A DNA stretch of 64,000 bases from Oceanicaulis sp. HTCC2633 (GTDB taxonomy: Bacteria > Pseudomonadota > Alphaproteobacteria > Caulobacterales > Maricaulaceae): contig NZ_CH672428.1 in the NCBI RefSeq assembly GCF_000152745.1, positions 1,257,251-1,321,250 on the forward strand, in the 5' to 3' direction. The position numbers and the translations under genes were made by a program. Under the pieces are notes generated by a model. The model did not search any database. It had not been told where the DNA came from and saw only the letters and a program-made list of their open reading frames with translations. Shown in pieces: positions 16,581 to 26,600 of this stretch (positions are counted from its first letter, which is position 1; every line of letters starts with the position of its first letter).

Positions 16581-17789
16581 TCAGACGCGCTCGATGATGG
16601 TCGCGGTGCCCATGCCGCCGCCGACGCAGAGCGTGGCGAGGCCGGTGCCCTTGCCGGTGCGCTCAAGCTCGTCGAGCACGGTCCCGAGGATCATCGCGCC
16701 GGTTGCGCCCAGCGGGTGACCCATGGCGATCGCGCCGCCATTGACGTTGGTCTTGGAGTGCTCGACGCCGAGATCTTCCATGAAGCGCAGAACGACGGAC
16801 GCGAACGCCTCGTTCATCTCGAACAGATCGATGTCGGACGGGCTCATGCCGGCCTTCTTGAGCGCCTTGCGGGCGGACGGAGCCGGACCGGTCAGCATGA
16901 TGGTCGGCTCGGAGCCGATGGAGGCCATGGCGCGGATGCGGGCGCGCGGCTTGAGGCCGAGCTTCTCGCCCATTTCCTTGGTGCCGATCAGGATGGCGGC
17001 GGCGCCATCCACGATGCCCGAGGAGTTGCCGGCGTGGTGGACGAAGTTGATCTTCTCGATGTCGGGATATTTCTGCATCGCGACCTTATCGAGGCCCACG
17101 AACGCCGACAGATCCTTGAAGGACGGCTTGAGGCTCGCCAGCGACTGCATGTCGGTGCCCGGACGCATGTGCTCGTCATGATCGAGCTGGACAAGGCCGA
17201 GCTGGTTTTTCACCGGCACGATGGACTTGTCGAAGCGACGCTCTTTCCAGGCGGCTTCGGCGCGGTTCTGGGACTCAATGGCGTAGGCGTCCACATCGTC
17301 ACGGGAATAGCCGTACTTGGTGGCGATCAGGTCCGCGGACACGCCCTGCGGCACGAAGTAATGGTCAAACGCCATTTCCGGGTCGACCGCCATGGCGCCG
17401 CCGTCAGAGCCCATCGGCACGCGGGACATGGCTTCCACGCCGCCGCCAATGGCCATGTCGGCTTCGCCGGACATGACTTTCGCCGCGGCGAGGTTCACCG
17501 CTTCAAGGCCGGAGGCGCAGAACCGGTTGACCTGGAAGCCCGAGGCGGTCTCGGCATAGTTGGCGTTGATCGCGGCGGCGCGGGCGATATTGGCGCCCTG
17601 CTCGCCGACCGGGGAGACGCAGCCCAGGATCACGTCATCCACATAGGACGTGTCGAGATTGTTGCGCTCACGGATGGCTTCGAGTTGCTGGGTGGCGAGC
17701 TGAAGCGCGGTCACTTCGTGAAGCGTGCCGTTCTTCTTGCCCTTGCCGCGCGGGGTCCGCGTGGCGTCAAAGATATAAGCGTCAGTCAT
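16581..17789 (-). CDS. fadA: Acetyl-CoA C-acyltransferase (3-ketoacyl-CoA thiolase)
   Basis: The 402-aa thiolase has the acyl-accepting cysteine in [14 protein letters not shown] (about residue 91), the signature [18 protein letters not shown] with the catalytic His (about 350), and the second active cysteine in [11 protein letters not shown] near the C-terminus. It cleaves 3-ketoacyl-CoA with CoA to acetyl-CoA and a shortened acyl-CoA, the final step of the cycle served by FadJ. Its ATG directly abuts the lipoprotein stop (TAAATG). It could also act as an acetoacetyl-CoA thiolase, but operon context favours fatty-acid degradation. Confidence 0.94.
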   Translation of the reverse strand: MTDAYIFDATRTPRGKGKKNGTLHEVTALQLATQQLEAIRERNNLDTSYVDDVILGCVSPVGEQGANIARAAAINANYAETASGFQVNRFCASGLEAVNLAAAKVMSGEADMAIGGGVEAMSRVPMGSDGGAMAVDPEMAFDHYFVPQGVSADLIATKYGYSRDDVDAYAIESQNRAEAAWKERRFDKSIVPVKNQLGLVQLDHDEHMRPGTDMQSLASLKPSFKDLSAFVGLDKVAMQKYPDIEKINFVHHAGNSSGIVDGAAAILIGTKEMGEKLGLKPRARIRAMASIGSEPTIMLTGPAPSARKALKKAGMSPSDIDLFEMNEAFASVVLRFMEDLGVEHSKTNVNGGAIAMGHPLGATGAMILGTVLDELERTGKGTGLATLCVGGGMGTATIIERV

Positions 17790-18206
17790 TTACTGGGCTC
17801 CCTGTGTTTGGGCTCCCGTCGCGCCGCAGGCGTGGCGGGTCCATTCGTAATGTCCGTCCGAGACAGTGATCTCGCTGTCGGAGACGCGACTGAGGATGTG
17901 CGTGTTCTCGGCCATTCGCTGGCCTTCTTCTGCGCATTGCGTGCGCGCTGCGATCCGGTCCCCGTCGCGTTCAAGCGCGAGGACGTCGCAGCTGCGTTCG
18001 TAGAGCTCGAGCCGGTCCGGGCCGAGCCGGAACAGACCCTCTTCCGCACACGAGGCGTCCATGCCCCAGCGTCCGGAGAAGGTCTGTTCAAAATAGGCGC
18101 GCGGCGAAGCCGCCTCGGGGGCGGCCTCGCTCGCTGGCGGCGCGTCAGGCGCACAGGCGACGAGCAGACCGCCCGCCGCAGCACTTATGACGAACCGCGT
18201 CAGCAT
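17790..18206 (-). CDS. Putative lipoprotein inside the beta-oxidation operon
   Basis: The 138-aa product starts at 18206, where ATG shares a base with the stop of the upstream acyl-CoA dehydrogenase (TAATG). It begins MLTRFVISAAAGGLLVACAP, a lipoprotein signal with cysteine at residue 18. A Pro/Glu/Ala linker precedes a small domain with cysteines (WGMDASCAEEG, ERSCDVL, RTQCAEEG, RHACGAT). I recognise no family. The tight coupling on both sides shows co-expression with cytosolic beta-oxidation enzymes, which is odd for an exported protein. Confidence 0.72.
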   Translation of the reverse strand: MLTRFVISAAAGGLLVACAPDAPPASEAAPEAASPRAYFEQTFSGRWGMDASCAEEGLFRLGPDRLELYERSCDVLALERDGDRIAARTQCAEEGQRMAENTHILSRVSDSEITVSDGHYEWTRHACGATGAQTQGAQ

Positions 18207-19372
18207 TACAGCGTCCGGGCGATCAGGAGCTTCATGATCTCGTTGGTGCCGCCATAGATGCGCTGCACCCGCGAGTCCCGCCACATGCGCGCGATGGGAT
18301 ACTCGTTCATGAAGCCATAGCCGCCATGCAGCTGGACGCATTCGTCGATCAGCTCGCACTGGATGTCCGTCGTCCAGTATTTCGCCATCGACGCCGTCGC
18401 CGCATCGAGCTGGCCCTTGATCAGAAGATCAGAGCAGTGCTGGACAAAGACCTCGGCGATGGTCGCCTTGGACTTGAGTTCGGCGAGCTTGAACTGGGTG
18501 TTCTGGAAGCCCATCACCGGCTTGCCGAACGCCTGGCGTTCCTTGACATAGGCGATGGTCTCGGCGAGGGCGCGCTTCATCATGCCCACGGCCTGGACCG
18601 CGATCTGAAGACGCTCCTGCGGCAGCTGTTCCATCAGCTGGAAGAAGCCCTGGCCTTCCGCCTCGCCCAGCAGGGCCTCGGCGGGGACCTTCATGTCCTC
18701 AAAGAACAGCTCGGCGGTGTCCTGGGACTTCATGCCGACCTTGTCGAGATTGCGGCCGCGTCGGAAGCCGTCCAGCCCGTCGGTCTCGACGAGGAAGAGC
18801 GAGGTGCCCTTGGCGCCGCCCTTGGGATCGGTCTTGGCCACGACCACGATGAAGTTCGCGGTGCCGCCATTGGTGATGAAGGTCTTGGACCCGTTGATCT
18901 TGTAGCCATTGCCGTCCTTGACGGCCGTGGTCTTGATGCCCTGAAGATCAGAGCCGGCGCCCGGCTCGGTCATGGCGATCGCGCCGACATATTCGCCGGA
19001 GATCAGCTTGGGCAGGATGCGCTTTTTCTGCTCTTCAGTGCCGTAGTGCCAAACGTAAGGGGCCACGATGGAGTTGTGCAGGCTCGCGCCCCAGCCATCC
19101 ACGCCCATTTCGGAAATGGCCATGTGGAAGGCGTAGTCATGGCGCCAGTCGCCGCCGGCTCCGCCGTATTCCTCGGGGGCTGCGGGACACAGCAGGCCGT
19201 TCTCGCCCGCCTTGTTCCAGACCTCGCGGTCCACCATGCCTTCCTTTTCCCAACGATCGCCGTGGGGCAGGCATTCCTTTTCGATGAAGCTGCGCACAGC
19301 GCCATCGAAAATGTTGACGTCTTCCTGATCCAGCCATTCAGGCTTGGGCACATTGAGAACTTGCGCCGTCAT
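18206..19372 (-). CDS. Acyl-CoA dehydrogenase
   Basis: The 388-aa flavoenzyme has the normal family length and signatures: AMTEPGAGSDLQGIKTTA for FAD and substrate binding (about residues 130-150), GSKTFITNGG, and the C-terminal RDSRVQRIYGGTNEIMKLLI with the position of the catalytic Glu in GGTNEI. It oxidises acyl-CoA to trans-2-enoyl-CoA, passing electrons to ETF. GGGAGGAG lies before the ATG. It is followed directly by the lipoprotein and thiolase genes. Chain-length or branch preference cannot be read from sequence. Confidence 0.94.
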   Translation of the reverse strand: MTAQVLNVPKPEWLDQEDVNIFDGAVRSFIEKECLPHGDRWEKEGMVDREVWNKAGENGLLCPAAPEEYGGAGGDWRHDYAFHMAISEMGVDGWGASLHNSIVAPYVWHYGTEEQKKRILPKLISGEYVGAIAMTEPGAGSDLQGIKTTAVKDGNGYKINGSKTFITNGGTANFIVVVAKTDPKGGAKGTSLFLVETDGLDGFRRGRNLDKVGMKSQDTAELFFEDMKVPAEALLGEAEGQGFFQLMEQLPQERLQIAVQAVGMMKRALAETIAYVKERQAFGKPVMGFQNTQFKLAELKSKATIAEVFVQHCSDLLIKGQLDAATASMAKYWTTDIQCELIDECVQLHGGYGFMNEYPIARMWRDSRVQRIYGGTNEIMKLLIARTL

Positions 19373-19401
19373 TTGGTCTCCTCCCAGATAGGTCTTGGCG
19401 A

Positions 19402-19434
19402 AAAAGCCCTCCGTCCCAGGGACGGAGGGCTTTT
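19402..19434 (-). terminator. Terminator between the two acyl-CoA dehydrogenase genes
   Basis: AAAAGCCCTCCGTCC pairs with GGACGGAGGGCTTTT around a CAG loop and, on the minus strand, is followed by TTTTTCGCC. It lies 12 bases past the large dehydrogenase stop, so genes further down need read-through or their own promoter. Confidence 0.85.
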
Positions 19435-19445
19435 CGCAATCAGTC

Positions 19446-21227
19446 TCAGAACGCCTCGGCTTCGAGGGTCATCATGGTCTCGGCGCCGGATTCGATGCGG
19501 GCCAGATGGGCGTCCGCCTGCGGCAACCAGCGTTCGACGAAATATTTCGCCGTCACCAGCTTGGTCGCGTAGATCGGATCGCTGTCGCCCTTCTTGGCGG
19601 CCGCCACCTTGGCCATTTTCGCCCACATATAGGCAAAGCAGGTCAGGCCGAAGAGGTGCATGTAATCGGTCGAGGCGGCGCCGGCGTTGTCGAAGTTCTC
19701 AAGGCCCTTCTCGACCAGCCAGTTGGTGGCCTTCTGAAGCTTGGCCTTCACGTCCGCGAGACCGTCCACATAGATCTTGAGATCGGCGTCGCCCTGGTTC
19801 TCGGCGATGAAGTCATCGAGCTCGCCGAAGAAGGAGTTGATCGGACGCATGCCGGCCATGGCCAGCTTGCGGCCCACCAGGTCCAGCGCCTGAACGCCGT
19901 TGGTGCCTTCATAGATCAGGGTGATGCGCGCATCGCGCAGGAGCTGCTCGATGCCCCACTCACGGGTGAAGCCCGAACCGCCATGCACCTGCAGGCCGGT
20001 GGAGACGCTCTCATAACCCTTGTCGGTCAGATAGCCCTTCACGATCGGGGTCAGCAGCGCCATGAAATCGCCAGCCTTCTCGCGCACGGCCTCGTCCTCG
20101 GCCTTGTGCTCGAGATCGCCCTGCAGCGCGGTCCAGTAGGTGAAGGCGCGCGCGCCCTCCACGAACACTTTCTGGTCCATCAGCATGCGGCGCACATCGG
20201 GGTGCACGATGATCGGGTCGGCCGGGCCGTCCGGGTTTTTCGGACCGGTCAGGGAGCGGCCCTGGATGCGGTCCTTCGCGAAGGCCAGCGAATACTGGTA
20301 GGCGGTTTCCGCCAGGCCCAGACCCTGCAGGCCCACGCCCAGACGCGCCTCGTTCATCATGACGAACATGATCTTGAGGCCCTTGTTCTCTTCACCCACG
20401 AGCCAGCCGGTCGCCTCGTCATAGTTCATGACGCAGGTGGCGTTGCCGTGAATGCCCATCTTCTCTTCCAGGCCGCCGCACTTGAGCGAGTTGCGCTCGC
20501 CCGGATTGCCATCGGCGTCCGGCAGGTATTTGGGCACCACGAACAGCGAGATGCCTTTCACGCCCTGCGGCGCGCCTTCAACGCGCGCCAGCACCAGGTG
20601 AACGATATTGCCGCTCATCTCGTGCTCGCCGGCGGAGATCCAGATCTTCTGGCCGGAAATCTTGTAGGTGCCGTCGCCCTGGGGAACCGCCTTGGTGCGC
20701 AGCATGCCCAGATCGGTGCCGCAATGGGGCTCGGTCAGGTTCATGGTGCCCGACCATTCGCCGGAGAACATCTTCGGCAGGTAAAGCTCTTTCTGTTCCT
20801 GGGAACCGCCCACCAGAAGGGCTTGCGCCGCGCCGTTGGTCAGGCCCGGATACATGCCGAACGCCATGTTGCAGCTGGTGACCATCTCGTTGAAGGCGAG
20901 ATTGAGATAGTGCGGCAGCGCCTGACCGCCGAATTCCGCCGGCGCGGACAGAGCCGTCCAGCCGCCTTCGGTCATCTGGTCGTAAGCGTCCTTGAAGCCG
21001 GTGGGGGTGGTGACCACGCCGTCATCGAGCTTGCAGCCCTCATGGTCGCCGACCTTGTTGAGCGGATGCAGCACGCCTTCGCAGAACTTGCCGCCCTCTT
21101 CCAGGATGGCGTTGACGATATCCTCGGACGCATCCGCGAAGCCGGGAATGTCGCTGTATTGCTGAACGTTCAGCAGCTCGTTCAGCACAAATTTCTGGTC
21201 TCGATTTGGGGCCTTGTAGTCGGGCAT
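19446..21227 (-). CDS. Acyl-CoA dehydrogenase, large C-terminal-domain (DmdC-like) type
   Basis: The 593-aa flavoenzyme belongs to the longer acyl-CoA dehydrogenase group with an extra C-terminal domain (about residues 470-590, DUF/PF12806-like). Visible signatures are NLTEPHCGTDLGMLRTKA (about 170), GQKIWISAGEHEM, HGGSGFTREWGIEQLLRDAR and YEGTNGVQALDLVGRKL (about 430-450). Members include 3-methylmercaptopropionyl-CoA dehydrogenase (DmdC) of DMSP degradation and long-chain enzymes, so the substrate is open. It is preceded by a MerR regulator gene on the same strand and followed by a terminator. Confidence 0.9.
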   Translation of the reverse strand: MPDYKAPNRDQKFVLNELLNVQQYSDIPGFADASEDIVNAILEEGGKFCEGVLHPLNKVGDHEGCKLDDGVVTTPTGFKDAYDQMTEGGWTALSAPAEFGGQALPHYLNLAFNEMVTSCNMAFGMYPGLTNGAAQALLVGGSQEQKELYLPKMFSGEWSGTMNLTEPHCGTDLGMLRTKAVPQGDGTYKISGQKIWISAGEHEMSGNIVHLVLARVEGAPQGVKGISLFVVPKYLPDADGNPGERNSLKCGGLEEKMGIHGNATCVMNYDEATGWLVGEENKGLKIMFVMMNEARLGVGLQGLGLAETAYQYSLAFAKDRIQGRSLTGPKNPDGPADPIIVHPDVRRMLMDQKVFVEGARAFTYWTALQGDLEHKAEDEAVREKAGDFMALLTPIVKGYLTDKGYESVSTGLQVHGGSGFTREWGIEQLLRDARITLIYEGTNGVQALDLVGRKLAMAGMRPINSFFGELDDFIAENQGDADLKIYVDGLADVKAKLQKATNWLVEKGLENFDNAGAASTDYMHLFGLTCFAYMWAKMAKVAAAKKGDSDPIYATKLVTAKYFVERWLPQADAHLARIESGAETMMTLEAEAF

Positions 21228-21321
21228 TGGGACCGTCTCCGTAGGGGTCGAGGTGGTTATAGGTATGGGGCCATGTCGGCCTGTGCGCGTCGAGTCCTGT
21301 CACGGCCTCTTCGCGAAAGCG

Positions 21322-21813
21322 TCATATCGGGTCGTCCGGCGCATGGCCGGACCATTGCGTCAGTCGGGCCGAGGCCAGCGCCTCGAAGGCGGCGGCGCGG
21401 CGCTTGATGTCTTCGGACGGCTCCCGGTCGGCCAGCCGCTCTTCCAGCCAGGCGCAACCGGCGTTCAGTTCGGCGAGCGCGTCCTCGATGTCATTGCGTT
21501 GCTGTTCGAGCGCCGTGATCCGCGCGCGAAACCGTTTGAGATTGCGCGACAGGGTTTCATGCGAGCGGGCCGCAAGCGCTTCAAGGTCCAGCATCTCACC
21601 GATTTCCTCGAGCGAGAAGCCCACCCGCCGACCGCGCAGGATCAGGGAGAGGCGCGCCACATCGGCGGCCGTGTACCAGCGCGATCCGCCGCGACGCTTG
21701 GGATTGAGCAGGCCTTTCTGCTCGTAAAAGCGCAGCGTGCGCGGGGTCACGTCGAACTTTTCCGCGATCTCGCGGATCGAAAGCTCAACATCAGAGGGCG
21801 CAGTCTGAGTCAT
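21322..21813 (-). CDS. MerR-family regulator, LiuR-like
   Basis: The 163-aa protein starts at 21813 and has a MerR DNA-binding domain (IREIAEKFDVTPRTLRFYEQ, then KGLLNPKRRGGSRWYTAADV, RRVGFSLEEIGEMLDL) followed by a long coiled-coil (RNLKRFRARITALEQQRNDI). It lacks the conserved cysteines of metal sensors. This matches the LiuR/SoxR-like regulators of acyl-CoA and branched-chain amino-acid degradation in proteobacteria. The gene is upstream of the dehydrogenase on the same strand at 94 bp, and a 16-bp palindrome of LiuR type lies 20 bp before its start, so auto-regulation and control of the whole cluster are inferred. Confidence 0.85.
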   Translation of the reverse strand: MTQTAPSDVELSIREIAEKFDVTPRTLRFYEQKGLLNPKRRGGSRWYTAADVARLSLILRGRRVGFSLEEIGEMLDLEALAARSHETLSRNLKRFRARITALEQQRNDIEDALAELNAGCAWLEERLADREPSEDIKRRAAAFEALASARLTQWSGHAPDDPI

Positions 21814-21832
21814 GGCGGGGAGTGTATGCGCC

Positions 21833-21848
21833 TTGACGTGAACGTCAA
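21833..21848. promoter_or_regulatory. LiuR-like operator palindrome
   Basis: TTGACGTGAACGTCAA is palindromic at 14 of 16 positions, failing only in the central GA. It resembles the TTnACGTnAACGTnAA operators known for LiuR-type MerR regulators. A further half, CGTCAA, follows at once. It lies between the MerR gene and the divergent secreted-protein gene. Confidence 0.65.
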
Positions 21849-21978
21849 CGTCAATCTGGTGACATCTATGCGACGCCCTCAACCTTGTCTTATAGACGCC
21901 TTGACCGCGCCGCATTCGTCGATTGATTTGGCGGTTAACTGAAGCAGACTCGCCGTTCATTCGGCCAAGGATTTGCAA

Positions 21979-23433
21979 ATGCGCCTGATCGCGTTCGCCG
22001 CCTGCCTTTTGCTGACCTCGCCCGCCTGGGCGCAAGGCGAAGCCGCGTCTGCGCCCGCCGACGAAATCCAGACCCTGTGGCGGGTGGATGTCTCTTCGGT
22101 CGGGTCCTCCGCCGCCCGCGAAGGCCGGTCCCGCAGCGTGCGATACGGAGAGGACTGGGCCAGCTGGGTGACCGAACAGGGCGCGCAGATGTGGCTCGAT
22201 ATCGGCCAGCGCGCGCTCTACGCCCAACCCGCCGATCAGACCGATATCATGCAGACCAGCCTATATGCCGAGGCGCGGCGCCATCTTGATATCTATGTCG
22301 CGCTCAGCGAGGGCGGGCGTCGCGACGTCATCAGCTTCGGCAATGCCGGGACCTTTGACAGGGTCTGGCTCGAAGCCGCCACCGGCGTCTCCTCCCAGAG
22401 CGGCGCGCTGGCCCTCACCGACACCCCCACCGGCTTTGTCGCCCAGTACAACAACCAGCTTGTCTTCAGCGCGGATTATGGCGGCGAAGGATCGAGGTGC
22501 GAGACGGACAGCATAGACAATGCACATGCCGCCAGCGCCCTGGCGTGGCTGCCCTATGTCGCTCCGATCCACCCCGAAATCATGGCGCGCCTGTCTCAGT
22601 CCTCGCGCTTTCCCTGTGCGTTCAGCTTCATCGTCTACAGCCCCGACAGCCCCGCCGGGCGCATGGAGCGCTGGACCCGTGACGTCGACGCGCCGGAGGT
22701 CCTGCCTGGCTTGCCGCCATTGCCCGAGAACGCGACCCTGATCCCGGCGGGCGCGGATCGCCTGAACCAGGTGCTCGAGGCTGCGCAGAGCGCCCTGTCC
22801 GGCGCTCGGGGCTCCGCGCCGACGCCGGTGGATTTCTTTGACGAAAGCCAGAGTCTTCAGGAAGACGGCGATTATGCGGGCGCCCTGCTGGTGCAGATTC
22901 AGGAAACCCATCATTTCGGCCCCTGCCCGGAAGCCTCCATCGGCAGCGATCGCCTGACCTGCGCCTATGCCAGCGCTCTGGCGCTCCAGGGCGCTGAGGA
23001 TGAAGACTTCCGCACCCTGTCAGCAGGGCTGGAAGCGCTCGCGGAGAATGATCCAGCTGCGGCGGTTGAGCGTTTCGCCCTGTTCATCGACCGGGACGGC
23101 CATGCCGGAGCCGCAGCGCGCCTTCTGACCGCGAACGCGCTGATCAGCTGGGGGCGCGTCGGCCTGCAAGCGCATCCTGAACTCGATCCCGCGCAATTGC
23201 TGGCTCAGGCCCTGGTCCTGGACCCTTTCGCTCCCGACGCCTACTGGCATCTGGGTCAGCGCTATCTGGCCGCTGGCGCCCCCGCGCCGGCCTGGTCCCT
23301 GTTCGATCTCGGACGCGAATTGCCGCGCCCGATCGAGGATACGCCGCTCGCCCAGGTCGATGTGCTGGAGGCGCGCATGACCGAGCTGGCCCCCTTCTGG
23401 CTGCCGTCAGCCCCCTCCATGCCTGTTCAGTGA
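21979..23433 (+). CDS. Secreted protein of unknown function with TPR-like C-terminus
   Basis: The 484-aa protein starts at the ATG at 21979 (AAGGA upstream) with a signal peptide MRLIAFAACLLLTSPAWAQG. Residues about 30-230 are a mixed region with two cysteine-containing motifs (GSRCETD and RFPCAFSFIVYS). From about residue 270, helical repeats resembling TPR/Sel1 units appear (SLQEDGDYAGALLVQIQ, EDEDFRTLSAGLEALAE, ARLLTANALISWGR). It is likely periplasmic. It sits between the MerR operator and the podJ promoter and has no recognisable enzyme motif. Confidence 0.65.
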   Translation: MRLIAFAACLLLTSPAWAQGEAASAPADEIQTLWRVDVSSVGSSAAREGRSRSVRYGEDWASWVTEQGAQMWLDIGQRALYAQPADQTDIMQTSLYAEARRHLDIYVALSEGGRRDVISFGNAGTFDRVWLEAATGVSSQSGALALTDTPTGFVAQYNNQLVFSADYGGEGSRCETDSIDNAHAASALAWLPYVAPIHPEIMARLSQSSRFPCAFSFIVYSPDSPAGRMERWTRDVDAPEVLPGLPPLPENATLIPAGADRLNQVLEAAQSALSGARGSAPTPVDFFDESQSLQEDGDYAGALLVQIQETHHFGPCPEASIGSDRLTCAYASALALQGAEDEDFRTLSAGLEALAENDPAAAVERFALFIDRDGHAGAAARLLTANALISWGRVGLQAHPELDPAQLLAQALVLDPFAPDAYWHLGQRYLAAGAPAPAWSLFDLGRELPRPIEDTPLAQVDVLEARMTELAPFWLPSAPSMPVQ

Positions 23434-23459
23434 TCAGATTCTCTCCAGTTTAAGAGAGA

Positions 23460-23628
23460 TTTACGAGGCGTTAACCGCATCACCTGCTCTTGATTCAGAG
23501 TTGAGTCCGTGCGTTCGCCCGCCGGAGCGGTGATTCCATGTGGATATACCAGATATGGCGCCTGCCTGACTGGTTTACACAATATTAACCGCGTCTATAG
23601 GGTCGAGGCTGGACATTGGAGATGAGTC
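23460..23628 (+). promoter_or_regulatory. podJ promoter region: two CtrA-like boxes and GANTC sites
   Basis: Two TTTA-N7-TTAACC sequences, matching the CtrA TTAA-N7-TTAAC pattern with one change, lie at 23460-23476 and 23574-23590. The second overlaps a possible -35 (TTTACA, 23574-23579) 16 bp ahead of TATAGG (23596-23601). GANTC sites occur at 23492, 23503, 23532 and 23624, with another at 23437 just outside. This is the architecture expected for cell-cycle control by CtrA and CcrM methylation. Confidence 0.65.
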
Positions 23629-23631
23629 GGC

Positions 23632-26600
23632 ATGCCGCCTGTGGCGCCCTGGAGTGTGAAGGGGATTGATCCCCGCGCCCGCGCCCTCGCCAAATCTGCG
23701 GCGAGGCGTGAAGGCATGACTCTGGGCGAATGGCTCAATCGGGTCATTCTGGATGACGGCGTCTCCGAACCCGCCAAGGACTGGGATGATCAGCTGTCGC
23801 GCTTCCCCGGATTCGGCGGCGGCGATGGCGGCGGATCTGACAGCGATGACGCGCTGAACGAGCTGGTGCAGCGCCTGTCTGACCGGCTGGAGGCGTCCGA
23901 GCGGCGCTCTACCCAGGCCCTCTCCCATATCGATCAGTCGGTGACCGCGATCTCGCGCCGCCTCGACATGATCGAGGACAATATCGATGACGACGGCGAA
24001 AGCGCGCAGGACGCGCTCAAGCGCACCCGCGCCCAGCAGGATGAACTTCTCGATCGCGTTCGCCGTCTCGAGCGCTCCGGACCGGGCGCAGGCGCAGACC
24101 CCGCCGCATTGAAGTCTGTCGAGACCACTGTCGGGAAACTGGCCAGCCGTCTTTACGAGACCGAGCGCGATGTGCGCACCGAACTCGATAACCTGGCGCA
24201 CAAGGAAGAGCGTCGCCGCGACAGCGCCGAGCGCGGCCTCGAAAAGCTGGGCCAGCGCCTGGAGGACACCGAGAAGACCCTGACCGACGAGACCCGCGCC
24301 CTGCGCGATCTGGTCGAGACCCGCGATGAACGCACCCAGTCCCTGCTGAGCGATCTGCAGGACACTTCACGCTCGCTGCAAAGCCGGATCATCTCGGCGG
24401 AAAGCGCTACCCAGCGCGCTGCTGAAGCGCTGGCGGGTTCACAGGAGAAGCTCGATGCGCGGTTGCGCCAGCTCGAGAGCCTGCAGTCGAACGCCCTCAA
24501 GGAAGAGGATGTGCAGCGGCGCATTGATGCGCTGGCGCGCGAAGTCGCCGATGTGATCCGCGACACGCGCAGCGAATGTGCGCGCCAGATCGCGGAAGTC
24601 ACCAGGAACGCGGACGGTCCGCGTCTTGAGCGCGCGCTGGCGGAGGCGGAAACGCGACTGCGCGCCGCCGAGCAGCGCCAGTCTGATTCCCTTCAGCGCA
24701 TCGGCGCGGAAGTGGCCCGCCTGGCGCGGGCCGTGGATCAGAGACTGGACCGGTCAGAGCAGCGCCTTCAGCGCCGCCTGGATGAAGCCGAAGCCAAACG
24801 ACAGAACAAAGAAGATCGCGCCGACATCGAAGCGCGTCTCGAAAAGGTTCGCCAGGACAATTCCGTTGCGATGCGGCGGATTGGCGAACAGGTGGCCAAG
24901 CTTGGGGAAAACTTGGCAGATCGCGTACAGCAGGCCGAGCACCGCTCGGCGCAGGCGGTCGAAGCAGCGGGCGAACGCATGGCCCAGGTTGTCGAACGAC
25001 TGGAACAGTCCCGCTCCTCCAATACGGAGCAGGATCTGGAAACCCGTATCCGCGCCTCGGAAGAACGCACGGCCCAGCGCATCGAACAGGCCATGACCGG
25101 CCTTCATGAGCGTCTGGATCAGGCCCGGCAGGACACCAGCGAAGCGTTGTCGCCTGTCCAGAAGGCCATGAACGCGCTGGCGATCCGGCTTGAAGCCATT
25201 GAGGGTCGCAAGGGCAAATCCCGGGACAAGGACAAGGACGAGTCCAAGGCCATCGTTCAGGAAGCGGACGACGCCATCAACGACTTCTCCAGACCCTTGC
25301 CCGAAGCGCCAGACCGCTGGGTGAACGCAGACGATTCCGATGAGGATTTCGCGCTGCCCGCGCACGACGATTTCGACATCAAGGCGGAACCCGCTCGCGC
25401 CTCTTCCTTCACCCGTCCGGATCCGGTCCCTGTCGCCTCCGCCAAGCCTCAGCCTGCGCCGCAGCACCGCGCGCCCGAAGCCGAGGCCGAACCGCGCAAA
25501 CCCGCCGCCATGGGCGCGACCGCCGATGCGGACTTCCTGGCGAAGGCCCGCAAGCAGGTGCGCGCGAACCGGGGCGGAGAGGCGGGATGGACCCCGCCCG
25601 TTCAGAAAGAGCAGCGCGGCTCCAACAAGACCTTGCTCCTGGGCGCCAGCGCGCTGGGCTTTCTCGCCATCGCGGCGGCGGCCGGCATGCTGGTGATGGA
25701 AGCGATCAATGGTCCCGAACAGTCGGCCCTGAGCGCGGACCCGTCCGCGTCGCTGTCGAGCCTTTTCTCCGAACCGGCGGACCTGTCCGCGCCCTCCACC
25801 GATACCGGCGCTCCCGCAATACAGGCCGAGCCTGCTGCGACGTCTGGGACAGAGACTGCCGCGGCAGACGCTGAGACCGTCCAGAGCCAGCCCGAGGCTG
25901 CGCCAGCTCCAACCCAAGCAGCTCCGACCCCCGCCCCGCCTCCGCAACAGCGTGCATCACAAACCGAAGCGGCGCCGAGCCTTGAAAGCGCCGCAGCCAG
26001 TGGCGACGCCGTGGCGCGCTATCAGCTGGCGCTGCAGCAGCTGGAAGACCAGCGCTATTCGGACGCCGCCGCCCTGATGCGCCGCGCCGCCGAGCAAGGC
26101 GTTCCCGCGGCGCAGCGCCGCTTTGCGCTGATGCTGGCCAATGGCGAGGGCGTGCCCGCCAATCCGGCCGCAGCCCGCGACTGGATGGCCCGCGCCGCCG
26201 GGAACGGCAATGTGCAGGCCATGCATGACGCAGGCGGCATGTTCATCAACGCCGAGTCCACGCCTGAATTTCAGGAAACCGCGGCCCGCTGGTTCGAACA
26301 GGGGGCGCTTCACGGTCTCGTGGACAGTCAGGTGAATATCGCGCTTCTCTTCAAGGAAGGCTTCGGCGTGCCGCAAAGCCCGGCTGACGCCTATGCCTGG
26401 TTCACCATCGCTGCGAATGCAGGAGACGCCGAGGCGCGCAATTCCGCCGCCGAGCTGCGCTCCATGCTGACCCCCGAACAGCGCGCGGCGGCGGAATCGG
26501 TCGCCCGCAACTTCACCCCGCGCCCATCCGATCCCGAAGCGCAGGGCGATTACGCGCCCCAGCCGTGGGAGACCGACGTCATCGCCAGCCCGGCCCAGAT

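Noticed and set aside
19395-21407. A 670-codon plus-strand frame opposite the large acyl-CoA dehydrogenase
   Set aside because: Antisense shadow frame; the minus-strand product matches a known family over its full length.
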